Source: Taenia hydatigena (taxonomy: Eukaryota > Platyhelminthes > Cestoda > Cyclophyllidea > Taeniidae). From it: a DNA stretch of 64,000 nucleotides. The notes below the pieces were generated by a model. It made no database searches and was not told where the DNA came from. It worked only from the letters and a program-made list of their open reading frames with translations. Position numbers and translations under genes: made by a program. The DNA lies in NCBI GenBank assembly GCA_036345935.2, contig JADWOT020001916.1:271445-335444 (forward strand). The letters are read 5' to 3'. Numbering within the stretch: position 1 is the first letter of the stretch; every line of letters starts with the position of its first letter. Below are positions 1 through 13,759 of this stretch, one piece after another.

Positions 1-3000
1 TGAGTAGGGCGTTTGTAGGAAGAGAATCCACTCCCAGCTTGGAATCGCTGTGCAAACATTCACTATGTCAACAACGCCAAGGTATTTGCACAACATTTTA
101 ACCAAATCTGGACGGAGGTCTGTGATCTTCTTATTTTGTCAATCCGTCTGAAAGGTGCAATCGGTAATTAACTAACAACTAGGAATATTCTAGGCGGAGT
201 GGGAACAAATTATCAGATGGATAATGCTTGGTGATATGCAAAAAGGAGAAGACACCTAGGCCGTAGTTTGTAGCTAAACTGAGGGAATAGTATTTTCCGA
301 TAGCCTGGTAGACTCAACTCACTTCCAGCTCCATGTCGTGATTTCTGACGATCTCTTTGAAGCTCTCGCAGCGTGAGTAAAGGAGGACTGCGAGATGGAC
401 CCCTAATCGTCTTCACCACTGGGAAGCGAGAGATAATCAACCTTAAGAATGCCATTTAAGCGCAGTTCTAACGATGATTACATTAATCTGTGGATGTAAA
501 ACCGTTCCTTCTCATCATGTGAAATACAGTTAGATTTCCTCAAATCTATTTATATATTAAAGATTTGGGGCAGTTTGAGCAAAAAAGCTTCATTAGCTCA
601 TAATTAGGCGTATCCAGATGAGTGGCCGGCAGCAAAATGTGGCGTATGGGAAGGTACTTATCTTAACTGTGATTTGAACTGATAGACTGTTAGCAAATAT
701 AAAGGCTGGTTTTCTTGGTCATTGGTGATCTTCGATTGAGTGCACAACTTAACTAAAACCCGTATTAAAAGAGTAATTCAGTCTTGCATCTCAATATGAT
801 TGCTCTTAATGTTTTGCAAAATTTTCGGTCTGTGAATCCATTCTTTATGCTGGAAGGGACTCCAGCCAGGTTAGTATTGCCACGGAGGGTAGGTGACTCT
901 TACTTCAAGTATCTCTTCGATCGCATGGAAACTTGAAGACCGGCGCAAATGCCTCACATGTGCTCTCTTTCGTCGTTGACTACGTTGTAATGGGTGACGT
1001 TGAATGTTGATTAAGAAAATAAAAATGGACGGACTGTGCAGCAATTGTTTGTTTTCGTGACCACAAAAACGACCATAAACCCTACTTAGCGGTGCACTGT
1101 TACGCCACTTGACCCTTAAATTTATTTAGAATTATGTCTAAGGGTCTAGTAATGCACCATTTTACCCCGAGATGGCTTTTAGCTCTGTCCGAGCGTTCAT
1201 TTATATCTCAGTTGACTGCCACAATAGCCCTGAACTTTATGCAGGATTCTATTGCGACGCATTTTTACACCCCTGATGTTACGAAATCATTTTAGGGCTC
1301 TAGTAAAATGTCATTTGACTTTTAAACTCACACTAGTTCATATCCAAATATTCCTTACTAAGCTAGTTACTGTACAAAAGGAGCATAAGCCCTGTCCAGA
1401 ACCTATTTTTGCATCTTTAACCACGAAATGACCTTGAGCTGAGTCCTTTAGTTTACTATTTTGGAGTCAGCCTTTAATAATGACCTTGAACTCTGCCTCG
1501 GAAATCGGCACCACATCATTTGACTCCCGAAGTCACCCTAACATGTGTTCATGCCTCCATAATTATATCATCTGACATGGGTCCGGCCTCCGTCATTCGT
1601 CTCACAAAATGCCGTTTAACCGTGCCCTAGCATCCACCATTGTGGCATTGATCATCAGATAGGGCATCGAAGTCTGTCCAGGGACAATCATTATGCCATT
1701 CCACCTGCATCGCTTATTTGGATTTAGTTTTAGGCTGAGCAAAATTAGTTAGCCATATTGCCTTCAATGAGCCGGCTAACTACTAGGCCACACTAACAGA
1801 TGAAATCTCTTTTTTGCCAATTACACACATTCTATTTAAGTATTACGGCTTTAGAGAGACTGAAGTCTCCGCATTAGCTTAGGTGTGTTGGGTTTTACTT
1901 CATGTCGTGCACTGTCCTATTCAGTTCAAACCTCTAATAGCCAATTCGATTGAGCGAACAGTCCTCTTAACAAAGCTTATAGGCCTCTACATTGGCATTG
2001 GTTGCACTAAAATTTGGCAACTGACAAGTGATTAGCTATCAATTTTTCATGTGTTTTCAACTAAGCAATAACGAGATCTTCAGGTTTATATTCATGTACC
2101 TGATAAAAAGTGCATGTTAAGGCCGTGAAGCAGGTAGAAGTTTTAAAATTGTTGCATTTCTAAGATGATTAATTGTCGACGCACATTCCTATTCAACACA
2201 TTAATGCAAGGGTAACTAAAATTATATTTTTGCGGCTAATACCCTTTTGTATAGCATCGAGTTTCACTAGCATCACCTTATTTTGTAACAAGATAGTTGT
2301 TAAGCGCCTGACGAAATATCACGTTAATTAAGTCGTATTTGCGACAGCGCATTGCCATAGATACGATATGAAGTTTCGATTTTGCCCTCCAAATGCTTAG
2401 ATAGGCAAAGGGATCGATTTACCAAAAGCGTCGATCTAATTAAATACTTAGAGCCAGTTTCGACAGACTACACGGATATCTTTGTAACGATAGATTTGTA
2501 GGCCAAAGTATTACATTGGATTTAAATCCTTTCTGCTAATACTTCGCTGCAAGGATTGGCGTGCGCTTGCAGTAATTATGGCCTGTGGGATGTTCCGACT
2601 ACCCTTGTTCTTTATCCTAAATGGAAGAAATCTAGTTGGAATGGAAAATTTAAGCCAAAAACCGAAGTTAGAACTTAGATGAGTAGAGGATTTGTTACGG
2701 TCCCAAGATAGCCTGCATTCCGCTGCTACCGAATCAAAAGATATCCGTCTCAAACAGCATAACTCTCGTCTAGTAGGCGGACATTATGCTAAGCTAAATA
2801 ATTTCATTCAAAATAGACTAGGAATTTAACGATCAAGGAGAAACTCAAATGAGGACCATTTTGTTTTGAAAACTAATCCTTAAATAACAAGCTCGGGTCA
2901 AATGAAGGTGTGTGATAAGTCTCCTACATCTAGCGTAGATGCTTGAGACGAAGAGTAGCTACATTGAATCACTTACAAGGCGCATCAAGTTTGAAGAAGA

Positions 3001-6000
3001 CGTGACACCCTAAAAGACGAAAAATGGGATTAGTCTGCGATTCACTGCATCAAGAACACCCACTGATCCCCAAATCTACCATGATCCAGAAAGCTGAAGA
3101 TAAATGGGAGCATACGGCTCTTCGCATGCGCTTACTTTATGAAATGAAGCTACTATGCTGACTAATTCGTGGTAAAAATTGCATCCAATTTCGAGCAGCC
3201 TGCATGACTCACATCATCGCCAGTCCTTAAAATGATCCATTAACTAAATCACAGGTCAAAGGCTCTACTTCGTCCTCAGGAGGCCACATCAAGTCTGAAT
3301 CCCTTTTATCAGCCGCAATAGTAAATGAAGGAATTCGTGTAGCTTAAACAGTGCCTGCTCTGTCCCTGGACCTATTCTGGGACTATCAATCTGCGTGCTA
3401 TAGTGCATTTACTAATTATGAAAAGGATATCAACAGTGGACAGTGACTTGTGGTGAGACATCTCTACCACACAATATTGCATTCCAAACCACTGCGAAAC
3501 GGTCCCCTTCCGTACGTGGATGATTCGAAGTTCCATGCTAATGAGGCCACACAAGGACTTTGACTTCAGCTAGGCGCTAGGATGTCCAGTGTACCTTATT
3601 GCATTAAGGGTTTGTTGTGACGAGTAAGCAGCTGCAGATTTTAGATCAATCTATGCAGTTACACGGCATAATGCCTTGGGATATGGCTCCGTGTAGGCGT
3701 TAATAGGTTCCGATAATCAGAGTGCAAAACTGCCCATTTCTGAAGTCGCTGTTGAAATAACTCTGAGATCGTGAGCTTAATCCGTATAATTTTAAGACTG
3801 TCTCTATGGAGGAGAAGATTGGGAAAGGAAGATATACAACAAAGAATAAAATCGCTTCTCTACATTCGTTGGCTTATCACTAATTTTTTGCTACAAGAGC
3901 AACGCAAATGATGGTTTTTCTTAGCAAGCAAGAAAAGGCGAATTCATTTTTATCAGACTATCGTCCTCTTGTTCTATTTAGGTGAAGGGGCAGAAGCTGT
4001 GGCTGTCAAAGATGAATGAATGTTGATGATGACTTGGTGATAACGCCTAAGTGGTCCCTCTGTCATTGTTACTGAATGTAGGTGAACGTGCCAAAAATAG
4101 CAATCACAGGTGTTGTAACAGCCGTGAAGCAGAAATTAACAATGCTTATGATTTACTGGTTAAAATCGGCTAGAAAATACTGATTTAGGCTGTAGCACAC
4201 GGATTTTAGGGTAGGGATAAATGAAGAGTCATCACACCCCTAGAATGTCAATTCGCGTAGCGAGGTTGAAGTAAACTGAAGATAATCCTTCCGATTGTAT
4301 ACAGAGGACAGAGTCTGATAAACGTCAAAAAGACCTTTTAGAGCATGATAAAGAAAGCCTAAAATGGAGAATATTATCCTTTCTTAAAGACCAAATCAAA
4401 AGCAGTCTTTTGCGGTAACCTGAAGAGGTAAGGATCATGCGGTCTTTAACCGTCTTTGTCATGATTGAATTGCTTACAATATGTTTAGGAGCGCATCGTT
4501 TCATTTGCTGCATTTACTATCTCCTGCTTAATTTTTCCTTTTCTCTTCCCTTATTTTGGCCTAAAATCAACCATAGTATGCACTAGCCATTCTAGATGCA
4601 TACATTCTAGTCTTCTCCTGACTATGCTATGCGCGTTCTGCCGCTGCTTAACTGCAGAAACAATTAGTCCGATTTCTATGCTTAGTTTCAATCATGCAAC
4701 TATCAAGTATTCCGTTTGGTTATTCAACATGGTCTCACTTACCGTTCTTACCTTTAAGTACACCAACAGACTAAATTTTAGGCGGGTTAAAGAATCGCAA
4801 ACTCTCCCATACAGCTGGTAATATTCTCCGTTCACTGACAAACGCTGACACTGACACTGCTTGCGGTCTAGTTCAAGCTTAAGTACAGCATGCACGAGTT
4901 TTATATGACCCAATCCATTTCATCAATAATTTTGAAGTCTCATTCTGTAATTAGTACCAAAGTTCTAGGCGCTGTGACGAACAAGTCTTTTGAAAAAACG
5001 CTAGGCACAACAATTATGGAAGCTGTGAAATAGAAGGGGGAAAAGGAAATGGATTTCTTTACGAGCTTTGCTTGGCAACACGACTTCTTAAAGGACCCGT
5101 CTCTAGTGACTGTGTCATTGAGATGGAGGATGTGATGCGTCAAACAGGATATGATTCACACTAACCATCGCAGGGGGAATTTGAATGAGGTTTGAGAAAT
5201 TTTATTTGGAGGCAAATGCGAGCCCGTGAACCTCAGTTGACATCAGCACCCCGAAAATTGCTCTACTCTTCTGGCTATTTTAAATAAATACTTAGAATTT
5301 AACTAGCACAAAGAAAAGCACTTTATTCAATCTTAGATTCGAAAATTCATTACGGCACAAAAGCGGTGTACTTTACACAGGCTCCGGGTATGTTACTAAA
5401 GTTAGCTTGACGTAATTATTTTAGGTCTTTTAGGCGTCTGCAGCGTACACAGACTTAATAGCAAAGTCTGAAGGTAGAAGAGACATGGGCAATGTCGAAT
5501 ATAACTCCATTGAATCCACTGGGTGTGGTTTAGTCATTGTTGTACAGTGACGACTTTGCCGCTGTTTGTGGTTAAGGACTCACTACGAATTGGGTAGCAT
5601 TTAAGCAGTGTAGTGATTGCTTTAATTTGTAACATATACCCACTTAGTTTGGCGCAGTTTTGCAGCTAATAACAACTGTCTACTTTTAAAATTGTTTGCA
5701 AAATGAACACAACCTAGTAACGTACTAACCACGTTTTCCAATTCGCGTGACTGCACGTTTCCTCCTTGGATGGATATTAAAAATATTGTTTTGAATACGA
5801 CTTTGGAGCAAATGCAGTGAAATACAACAGATTTGCAAGTGAGACATACTACATAGGCAGGATATGCATTTTTGGCTAAGAGAAGAAAATTGGAGGGCTG
5901 CTGTGGCTCAGGAGACAGCCAACCCAATTATGACAAAGTGGTGTAAGTGGGCACGGATGAAAATCATCAAGAAGAACAAATTACGTAAATTACACTCCCG

Positions 6001-6650
6001 GATAGAGTTTTATTTCATTGTAGAGGTCAAGTGGTGCGATGGTCTACCCCCTGGCAGAGATTAATGACATTTTGGAGGGACATGATAACTAGTAATAGGC
6101 TCCTAAGTAGAATTTCAGGCCTAATTACCCAACGGTACACCACAGGAATCAATTCAAGGTCATATCGGTAGGACGCTAGACTGCTGGGCAGGACCTAAGT
6201 GCATTTTAGAGATCAAATGCCTTGAATGTGAAGGCCTAGGGGTGTTTTGGCTTATTATATAAGCCAATGAAGCAATAACGATGCGCTGAACATTGTTACG
6301 CATCAATTCAGATGCAAAACTGTGTAGTAGTTAGCTCCCCCGTAGAATCGTATGGCATAAGACTGAAATCTCGAACGAGGCGCCAGGCTATCTGAAGAGT
6401 TGATTAAATTGATAATGCACCCTTAAACAAGGTTATGGGCATGGTTGAGGTCATGAAACAAGTCACTGCTGTCCCCAGCGCTCTCCTTGGTCAACCTTCG
6501 ACGTCAGGCATCACAATGGAACCGGCGGCGAAGGACAGCCCCTATAAGCCAACGGTGCTAATTAAGAAACTTCTATGTGATTAAGGGGATACTTGAAGGC
6601 TATGATTAGAAATAATCGGTTTTAGTAAATTGACATAGTCTCTGTGCTCT
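1..6650. other. Gene-poor stretch, no recognisable gene
   Basis: AT-rich sequence with only short ORFs (about 100 codons at most, 5,622-5,927 minus) that match no family I recognise and lack convincing splice contexts. No tRNA, rRNA or intact transposon is visible. A loosely repeated motif of the type TCATTTGAC/TGACCTTGA recurs between about 1,100 and 1,620 (see findings). Introns or short exons of an unrecognised gene could be hidden here. Confidence 0.5.
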
Positions 6651-6711
6651 AGTTCAAGCTAAAATGTGCACTGATGTATAGAGATGACGAAATGCCATAT
6701 TTACAATTTTA

Positions 6712-6918
6712 CTTGCCAGACGTACCTTGGATTTTCTTGATTTACCTCAAACCATGGTTTATGAGGTCACTTTATTTTGCAAAAACGAAATCTGCTACGA
6801 GACTTTATGCATGGCTGGAATGCGTGGGTCTGTGTTCATTGACAACTCGAGTATCTTTAGAAGTGGGGTACAAAAGTCCAATATAATTGTTGCAATTGCT
6901 TTACTCGGTTTTGTTTAA
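6712..6918 (+). CDS. Possible exon, unknown protein
   Basis: An open frame runs to a TAA at 6,916-6,918. It follows a pyrimidine-rich stretch ending in AG (TTTTACTTGCCAG), which could be a 3' splice site. The predicted peptide is cysteine-bearing (two C-x4-C-like spacings, CKNEIC and ETLCMAG) and ends in a hydrophobic run (IIVAIALLGFV), as an ectodomain leading to a membrane segment might. I recognise no family. It sits about 90 bases before a second hydrophobic open segment on the same strand, so both could belong to one gene. Chance ORFs of this size are common in this window, so the call is weak. Confidence 0.15.
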   Translation, partial: LARRTLDFLDLPQTMVYEVTLFCKNEICYETLCMAGMRGSVFIDNSSIFRSGVQKSNIIVAIALLGFV

Positions 6919-7008
6919 TGTTTTTTTTCCATTAAAATCCAAGACGAGGAAACACGGGTCATTTGCACGAAAACGCATGCTTAGGCGCCCTCTTTTCTTT
7001 CCTTGGTA

Positions 7009-7257
7009 GAGGATTCGATAGTGTTGAATGCTGTGACCAAGAATGCGGACGAGGCCGTCATTACATCGATGGTCTTAATTTTGGTTGGCACTCTGTTGAT
7101 AGTGACGAAGCGCCAAAGTGACAGTCTCATCCCATGCATCACCATTATTACTATTCTTACCAGTTGTGCCATTCTCACATTCATTGTGCTGGATGCGCCC
7201 ACCCCTTCAGCACTTGGTATGTTCCTTTCATGGCTTTTGCCGCTATGCTCTCTCTAA
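7009..7257 (+). CDS. Possible exon with two membrane segments
   Basis: The open frame begins after a good pyrimidine tract and AG (CTTTTCTTTCCTTGGTAG, AG at 7,007-7,008). It encodes two strongly hydrophobic stretches of about 17-20 residues (around VLILVGTLLIV and CITIITILTSCAILTFIVL) separated by a short basic loop (TKRQ). A donor-like GTATGT follows at 7,217; if not used, the frame stops at 7,255-7,257, and AATAAA occurs at 7,265-7,270. This could be a two-pass fragment of a membrane protein. I cannot name the family. The minus strand is also open here, which weakens the case. Confidence 0.2.
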   Translation, partial: EDSIVLNAVTKNADEAVITSMVLILVGTLLIVTKRQSDSLIPCITIITILTSCAILTFIVLDAPTPSALGMFLSWLLPLCSL

Positions 7258-8214
7258 GCAGGTGAAGAATAAACGCCTTGTATTGCTCCATGCAATAAGA
7301 AGGCCCGCGTCGAATCGAAATTTGAAGGTTACTAGTACTTAAGCAATGATGGCCAAGCAGTTTTGCAATGACAAGGCACAGGTTTTACAATCGAAATTGG
7401 AAAGTAAAGTAGCTCAAGACAAGGTAAACTGAAACAAATCAGGCTGGAAACATGGAAATCTACATTTGTCAATCAAATTAAATGTAATTTTTGTAGAAGA
7501 ACGAGTTGGGTTTCAAGAAGAAGTAAGTCAAATAAATCACAAGAGTCGAAGCGCGGTGATGCAGGCACCTCTAGGGCAATTATTTGTGACATAAGGGTGG
7601 ATGACGTCTAAGGAGGCAACATCTTCGTTCGAAAATACCAATAAATAGCAGAATAAGATGTTTATAGCAATTCGAAAGCCTCGTAATTAACTCAAACACC
7701 ACGTGTTCAACTAACTATCCAAGATCTATGCAATCAAAGCATAAACACGTTATTAAATTTAGCCCACTAGCAGGAGGCAGAATATCATAACAAAAACTGC
7801 TGACCGAAGACAAATAACTCTCAGTTACTTAGTTATTTTATGACAAAACGTGGGCGAATGAAAGCAAGACATGTCTTCAAACATCCCACCTTAATGTTTC
7901 GGTAGCTTTCACGTTGACAGCTTGTGTATAACGGTTCCCCACGCACAATCTATCCTCAGAAGCAGGATAATGTCTGCTTATTTACAAAATTATAGCGACA
8001 TAACCAAAGCATCTACAAAAGAAAACCCATTAAAGGCAGGTAAAAGTGGCTAGAGTAAGATCAAGGCCACGTTTCGAAGCAGAAGATTGTCACTCGCATC
8101 GCTAAGTATCCTGATAAATTAGAATCGTGAAGGGACGCAATGCCATTTGAGCCCAAAGCGGTGCTCAAAGGGCATCAGCCGTGATTACTGTGCGTAGTTT
8201 TAAGGTTTTTGCAG

Positions 8215-8458
8215 GCAACATGGAAAGCCCTTAAACGTTATTGCTGTGCTACAACAACTCAGACCATGGATTCAAGATGCGCAGTGGTTGACGATTTTCG
8301 AACTTCCTTCCGGAAACACAAGGCCTGAAACACCCGTCATCAAGCAAAGGGAAGATACGCGTATGGCAGTCTATCCCAATGTCCACCTGGCGGAATCAAA
8401 GGTCCAAAACGTCATTCACACCAAGTTGCGTTCAATGTCCAGACACTTTGGACACTGA
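8215..8458 (+). CDS. Possible terminal exon, unknown protein
   Basis: A frame of about 81 codons is open from an AG preceded by TTTTAAGGTTTTTGC to a TGA at 8,456-8,458. The peptide has globular-protein-like composition (for example KPLNVIAVLQQLRPWIQ and HTKLRSMSRHFGH) but matches no family I recall. There is no clear AATAAA nearby, only AATAAG around 8,520. It lies immediately upstream of an R1 repeat. Weak call, listed because the splice context and composition are better than most shadow ORFs. Confidence 0.15.
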
Positions 8459-8538
8459 CACCTAGTGAGCATGGTTGGAGTAAAAACGGATGATCAAGAG
8501 ACCGCCCGGCTAAAAACAATGAATAAGATTGGCCGCTT

Positions 8539-9200
8539 AGCTGTAATCTAGTGCAAGAGAACGCCTCTCACCTCACCGTCTGCCAGCGCCCTCTCCGCAT
8601 GCGACTCCATCGACTAGAAGGACAAGTTAGTAGGCGAGGATGAGATGGATGTGCCTTCACATTTATTTTCATGCGACACCGATTAAGGCCACTCTCCAAA
8701 AGGACAAATACAGAAGTAGACTATGACGCATACACAAACTAGGGCAAACAGACGGGCGTAGATACATAGTGGGAACGGAGCAGGCTGTCTAGAGCGAAAG
8801 CGCACATTCGTTCTCGTTATTTTAGAGCGTCAGGTAGAGGAATTCTCTACAGAGGCAAAAAGATTGAGCAGTGGGACAGGCACATAGGGATTCGACTAAT
8901 TTACAAGTTACAAGGTAAGAAGTAGAGGCAACGCTCCTCCCTTCACTCTTAAAAGGGTAAGTGAAGGAGGAACAGAAGTAGGCGACTAAAGTGAATCAAA
9001 GTGGTGCAGGGCAATCTAAATTAACAGAAAGAAGGATAGAAATATGGGATTAATAGTAATCAAGGCATAGCATCGGGTAGAGTACGAATGGGTCAGATCC
9101 GGTCTAACCTATGCTAGTATGATCTAAGTTATGAATCTGTGCATTATTTGATTATTTCACAATTACGATTGAGACTAGTGGAGGGATGAAGGGGGCCCTG
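8539..9200 (+). mobile_element. R1 repeat, copy 1 (decayed TIR element)
   Basis: Aligns by eye with the complete R1 element at 40,888-41,777. Shared landmarks in the same order are AGAAGGACAAGTTAG, GTAGATACATAGTGG, TAGAGCGTCA, GTGAAGGAGGA, ATGATCTAAGTTATGAATCT and GACTAGTGGAG. The left inverted repeat is present but internally deleted: AGCT at 8,539, GAGAACG, then a jump to CAGCGCCCTCTCC. The right inverted repeat is lost after GGATGAAGGGG. No coding capacity, so non-autonomous. Confidence 0.75.
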
Positions 9201-12200
9201 AGCCTTTCGCTTACCTCAATATTGACACCATGCTGAAGGAGGTTGGTTAAAAGGTCTTGAAGTGGCTTCTTGACGGCAGACGAATAGTAGAAAGCGACAA
9301 CATCGTCAATTTGGCGAATACCATCCTAAAAACACGCTAGCTTTGCCTTGAAAATAAAGCAACTAAGGTTTAGTACTTAAATGGGTTTCATTTCACGCAA
9401 TAATTCCACCCGACAATCGGTAATACATGGACCGTCAAAAACACTCACCGCCATTCCGGTTAAAATTATGGGAGCAACAGGCTAGACTGCTGCCGTTGTG
9501 ATTGGTTAAGTGAACATCCAATCAGTAGTAAGGCCATGTTAAATGCATCCAATTTCTGATTGGATGCAAACTCTCCAAATCATAGTTGTGCGTATGCATG
9601 CGGTGCACACCATTCGTAAACGCGGAGGCGGCTGTTTGTTCCTGGCAGGCTGGAGTGACATCTGTTCTATCAGCAATCATAGTGTCTGGGCTTGGGATTG
9701 AAGTTACGCAAGAATAACGGCATTTTATTAAGTCCAGTGAGAGCTGTGGCAAAACGATTTTGGAATTGCTGAATTTTCAGAAATGCATACAAAATAGCTA
9801 ATGAAAGTAATGTAGGTGCTTACTAGACACTTTTCATAAAATCGCACAGTTTTCCCACATTTATACTGATTAACGCACCTTCCTGATCGGCAATTTTTCC
9901 CATCTAATCAGTGACTGGGCAAAAATTTAAATGACAATTGGATGAATTGGCAGAAGGCAATCAGAACGTTAATCCGGTTACCTCGTTGTCAACCAAGACA
10001 ACCGTCAATAGTAGCAGTCTGCGCTTAGCGCTGGATGCAGTCTCGATTTGTGTGTGTGTGTGTGTGTGTGTAGATAGTCATTTGTACGGAGGGCCTCATT
10101 CACACTGCAGCTTGCCAGCGTTAGCATTAGAGACGATCCTAGTCATAAAAGTATCTGCCTCATCAGAACTGCAGTCATTAGTGAGACCGTGTAGAATCAC
10201 CATCATAAGGAAGGGCAAGAGGCAAAGCTTTCTTTGAAATCGCTAAAAGTAGGAGCATAACTCGAAGCTGCTGTTAATATTGAGACAAAAATGCACCAGC
10301 AATGACTTGAAGCAGAATCTCGTAGGTGTGTTAGTTGTCTGAGGAACCTCCTATGTTAAAATCTTGCCGATGAGGAGCTGTGCGTCAGTGCGATTTCATT
10401 TTATTCTGCCCATGAGCTGTCGCAAAATAAGATGTTCCAGATGTGGTTGCGTTGTGGAGCTAAGGAATAAAAAAGGACTTAAAATGCATTACGGTCTCGC
10501 CAAATGAAGTGTTTTACTTGCAAAACAGTGATTTTTCTTCTTCCAACCAAATCGGTATTGCATTAAGATCCTCTTCGTATCCACATTTTACAAAATATGC
10601 CTTTTTAAGACATTTTAATGCATTTGTGATCTGACCCGCTACAGGAAATAATTTCTGTCACCACATTAGCCTTCCTTATTTGATGAAGTTTAGCTGGAAT
10701 AATGCGACCCATCAGCCATTTAGTTAGCATTACGAGAAGCTTAAAATGTTAGAAAAAGACGTAAAACACAATAAACAAGTTGCCTCGCAGAGAGCAGACA
10801 GTCACCAAATTGTTTATTTAGCACTTCAATCTAACCCATCGTCTTCCCTCGCTTCTGCCTACATATCTGGCTGCGAAGTTGAACCCAGTGCCAATGCAAT
10901 TTTAAAAAACATCTTGGGTAGGATTTGCAAACCGGAATGCTGAAGTCAAAATGGGGTGGTGTGCACTGTCTGGAGACTCTGGATAATCAGACTGTCTACA
11001 TTTAGGAAAAAATGTTGTTTTGAAAAGAAAACCTTCAGTTGGTAGTGCGTAATAATTTTGTAAATGTCTCGATTCGATAACTCATTATGTTTTGCCCTAA
11101 CCTGCGAAATTTCGACCCGTTCAACAGCCTTCTTTTCCCAGAGGATTCGAAATGACTGACGCCCACGTAGAAGAGGGAAAAACTGGTGTGTACTATCATG
11201 CCCCCATCTAGCGAATGTCTATCATTCACAAGTGCACGGACTTGTTCACAAATTTACTGACAAATGCGATGGGGCAGGCCTGTTTTGAAAAATATCTAGA
11301 ACTACATTGGACTTTGGTGAGAGGATAAAGGGCCTAATAATTCCCGTAGATTGACAAGTTCCTAAGGCACACACCTTCGTCACTGCTGTGAACTGAAGGA
11401 GAAGCTCGTGAGGCTCCTAATAAAGTCATAGCTTGGCAACGCTAGCTTTCATGGGTTACTGGCATTTGTGTGAATTCTGTGTGCACTTCACAATGTCCAC
11501 GAACAATCCTGAGTCCAGGAATTCGGGACTTGCCGAACGTTGGGCAGTATCCTGCCCTTAATCGCACTAGTTAGATTAAAATGTGCAGAGAACGAAGAGG
11601 AGGATTTCCTGGTTTGGGTCAGTAGTGGTGTCGAAATCTGTTTATCAAGCAAAACTAAAGCGTAAACAAATGGAAGCCGACATTTTAGCATCAACGCTTC
11701 ACTGTTAGTGATGAATCTATGAAAAATAGGTGCGTAGAAGCGATTCGTGATTAAGAGGAGAGAACCCTGTTTTCTGCTTATTAATGTCCCTTTCACGTCA
11801 GCTTATAAGGCACGAAGTTAGCCTTAAGTCAAAACATTTCTTAATGCTGTAAATGGAGAATCAGCATATCACGTTGGTTGAAACTGTAAATGAAATGGCA
11901 GGAGGAAGGAGCCATATCTGCATTTCTGATCTTACAAAAGAAAGTAAAAATGAATAAATTGTTTTTGCATAACAGGGTTTACTGGGAAAATATGCTAGGC
12001 TCGGCCTTGCAAACAATGTTCATACATGATTATTTTGCAACTTAATTTGCTGAATTCACGCTAGCCACTTTGAACCACTTCACGTGTAAGGGATAAACAG
12101 ACAAAGAGGAAAAGACGTATCGGTAGAGTAAGCCTGTTTAAGCGATGGTCTTTGCATGCGACAGGTAATTTTAATCGTGAATCCATGAATTGCCACCACG

Positions 12201-13020
12201 TTCAGGAGCAGGAGTGTGAGTATCCAAGCAAACGATGTAGGTAGAAAAATTACTGCCGATCCGATAGAAGTATCTGCGGAGGCATTTGTGTGTATGGAAT
12301 CCATATTTTGTAGCTTTACATAAAGTAATTCAATTTTTTACCCAGGGCTAACCCATATTGAAGGAGCACATTTTGACAAAGAGAGCATAAATGACGCAAG
12401 CATGCAGGGCTGCTCTGTATTTGTTCGTTTAGATTCAGAACTGGTGAGACTCACAGCATAGCGTCTTATTTCATTCAGTGATTGCTTGCAGTTGCTTTCT
12501 TATTAACTTATAAAATTAAGGCTTAATCAACAGTAAAAGCATCTAGGTTGGCATGGAAAATTGGTAATGCACTAATGTTAGCCTTCAAACAGTTTTACTG
12601 CCCTATGACCGAAAATAATCCAAATTGATAATCAGATGCAATTTTATTCTATAAAAGCTTCAAGCAGGGGCATACAGCAGCAACCCTTTCTCCCTCTTTC
12701 GATCCACAACTGATCAGAGATGAGACTCAGTGTCCTGCTTCCTTATGTAATTACTTGTGGCAGTTCAAGTTTCAAGTTTTATGAACACCATCGGATAACT
12801 CTACACAGTGCTGTGGTGCAGCATTCTGCATTTTTTCCTTTCTTTCTTTCACCTATCTCTTCCTAAAGTGTTTTACTGATTTTACTAATCTAGTTGCCCG
12901 ATTCAGTAAACCAAGAAGTAACCGGCCTAATAAAAGAAGTTTAAGTCCTTTTAAATGACGCACTAGAGGAGGCAATCCATCATTTTCCTTGTTATGTGAT
13001 TTACACTGGGTGCCAAATTT
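9201..13020. other. No recognisable gene; one TG microsatellite
   Basis: Nothing with family-level similarity is visible. ORFs here (9,938-10,237 plus, 11,488-11,796 minus, 12,080-12,304 minus) are short, mostly lack ATG or splice support, and were not recognised. The only clear structure is the TG tract at 10,048-10,071. Confidence 0.5.
10048..10071. repeat. (TG)n microsatellite
   Basis: About twelve uninterrupted TG dinucleotides. In one frame it would encode Cys-Val repeats, which makes the surrounding ORF unlikely to be real. Confidence 0.9.
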
Positions 13021-13029
13021 GATCATTTA

Positions 13030-13300
13030 AAATGGCACACACAAATGCAGTAAAGAAGGAAGAAGAGATAATTGAACAGAGAAATGGGAGAAAAGAGGAG
13101 CAGGTGGCATAACTTACTCCTAATTTCTACGACATCTATCTGTTTTTGTCTTCTGATGTCTCTAAAACAACGGGTCAGGAGGTTAGAGTGATGGGGACAA
13201 AAGATCAAAACAAGGAGAAAACGAAGCGCGGTTAACTGAGTTATAAGGAAGAATTCATGGAAAATGAACATTCGTAGACGAAACAAGACGCATGTGAGCA
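13030..13300 (-). repeat. R2 dispersed repeat, copy 1
   Basis: The reverse complement matches 17,200-17,460 and part of 59,640-59,720. The best shared core is AACAGATAGATGTCGTAGAA followed by ATTAGGAGTAA, preceded in both by a pyrimidine-rich stretch. No coding capacity conserved between copies. Class unknown. Confidence 0.6.
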
Positions 13301-13759
13301 CGCCGGACTCTTAGTTGCATGATAGATCAGTTTGAACCTGACATGTGAATCGATTGGCAGAACGTGCAGTCGGATGGTGTCTCTCAGCGCCACCTAGTGT
13401 GGGCTTAAGATGGCATTCCTCTTAGGTGGTTCTGTAAGAGTAGACGCGATTCGCCTTTGTTTTTTGCCTTGAGGCGGGCCACTGATATTAGTGTGCTTGG
13501 AATAAATACGTTGCCTTTCGAATAGTTATGGGCAGTAGAGGCAGTGCAACCTATGAATTGAGTAAAGAAATTAGTGGCTAACTAATGATTGCTATGGAGC
13601 TAGTGAAGGTGTGCTTCTGTCGCTTATCTTCTAATCGCATGCCTAGACCATTTGCTGTCTTGCAACAGAGAGGACAATGGCTGTGATTGAACCGCAAAAG
13701 AACAGTTGGGCGGGAGGTGAAGATGAAAAATGGCCATTGTTGGATGTTTGTAAACAGTG

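Noticed and set aside
6020..6060. A-box-like GTCAAGTGGTGCGATGGTCTA, possible tRNA
   Set aside because: No B box follows at a suitable distance and no cloverleaf can be drawn.
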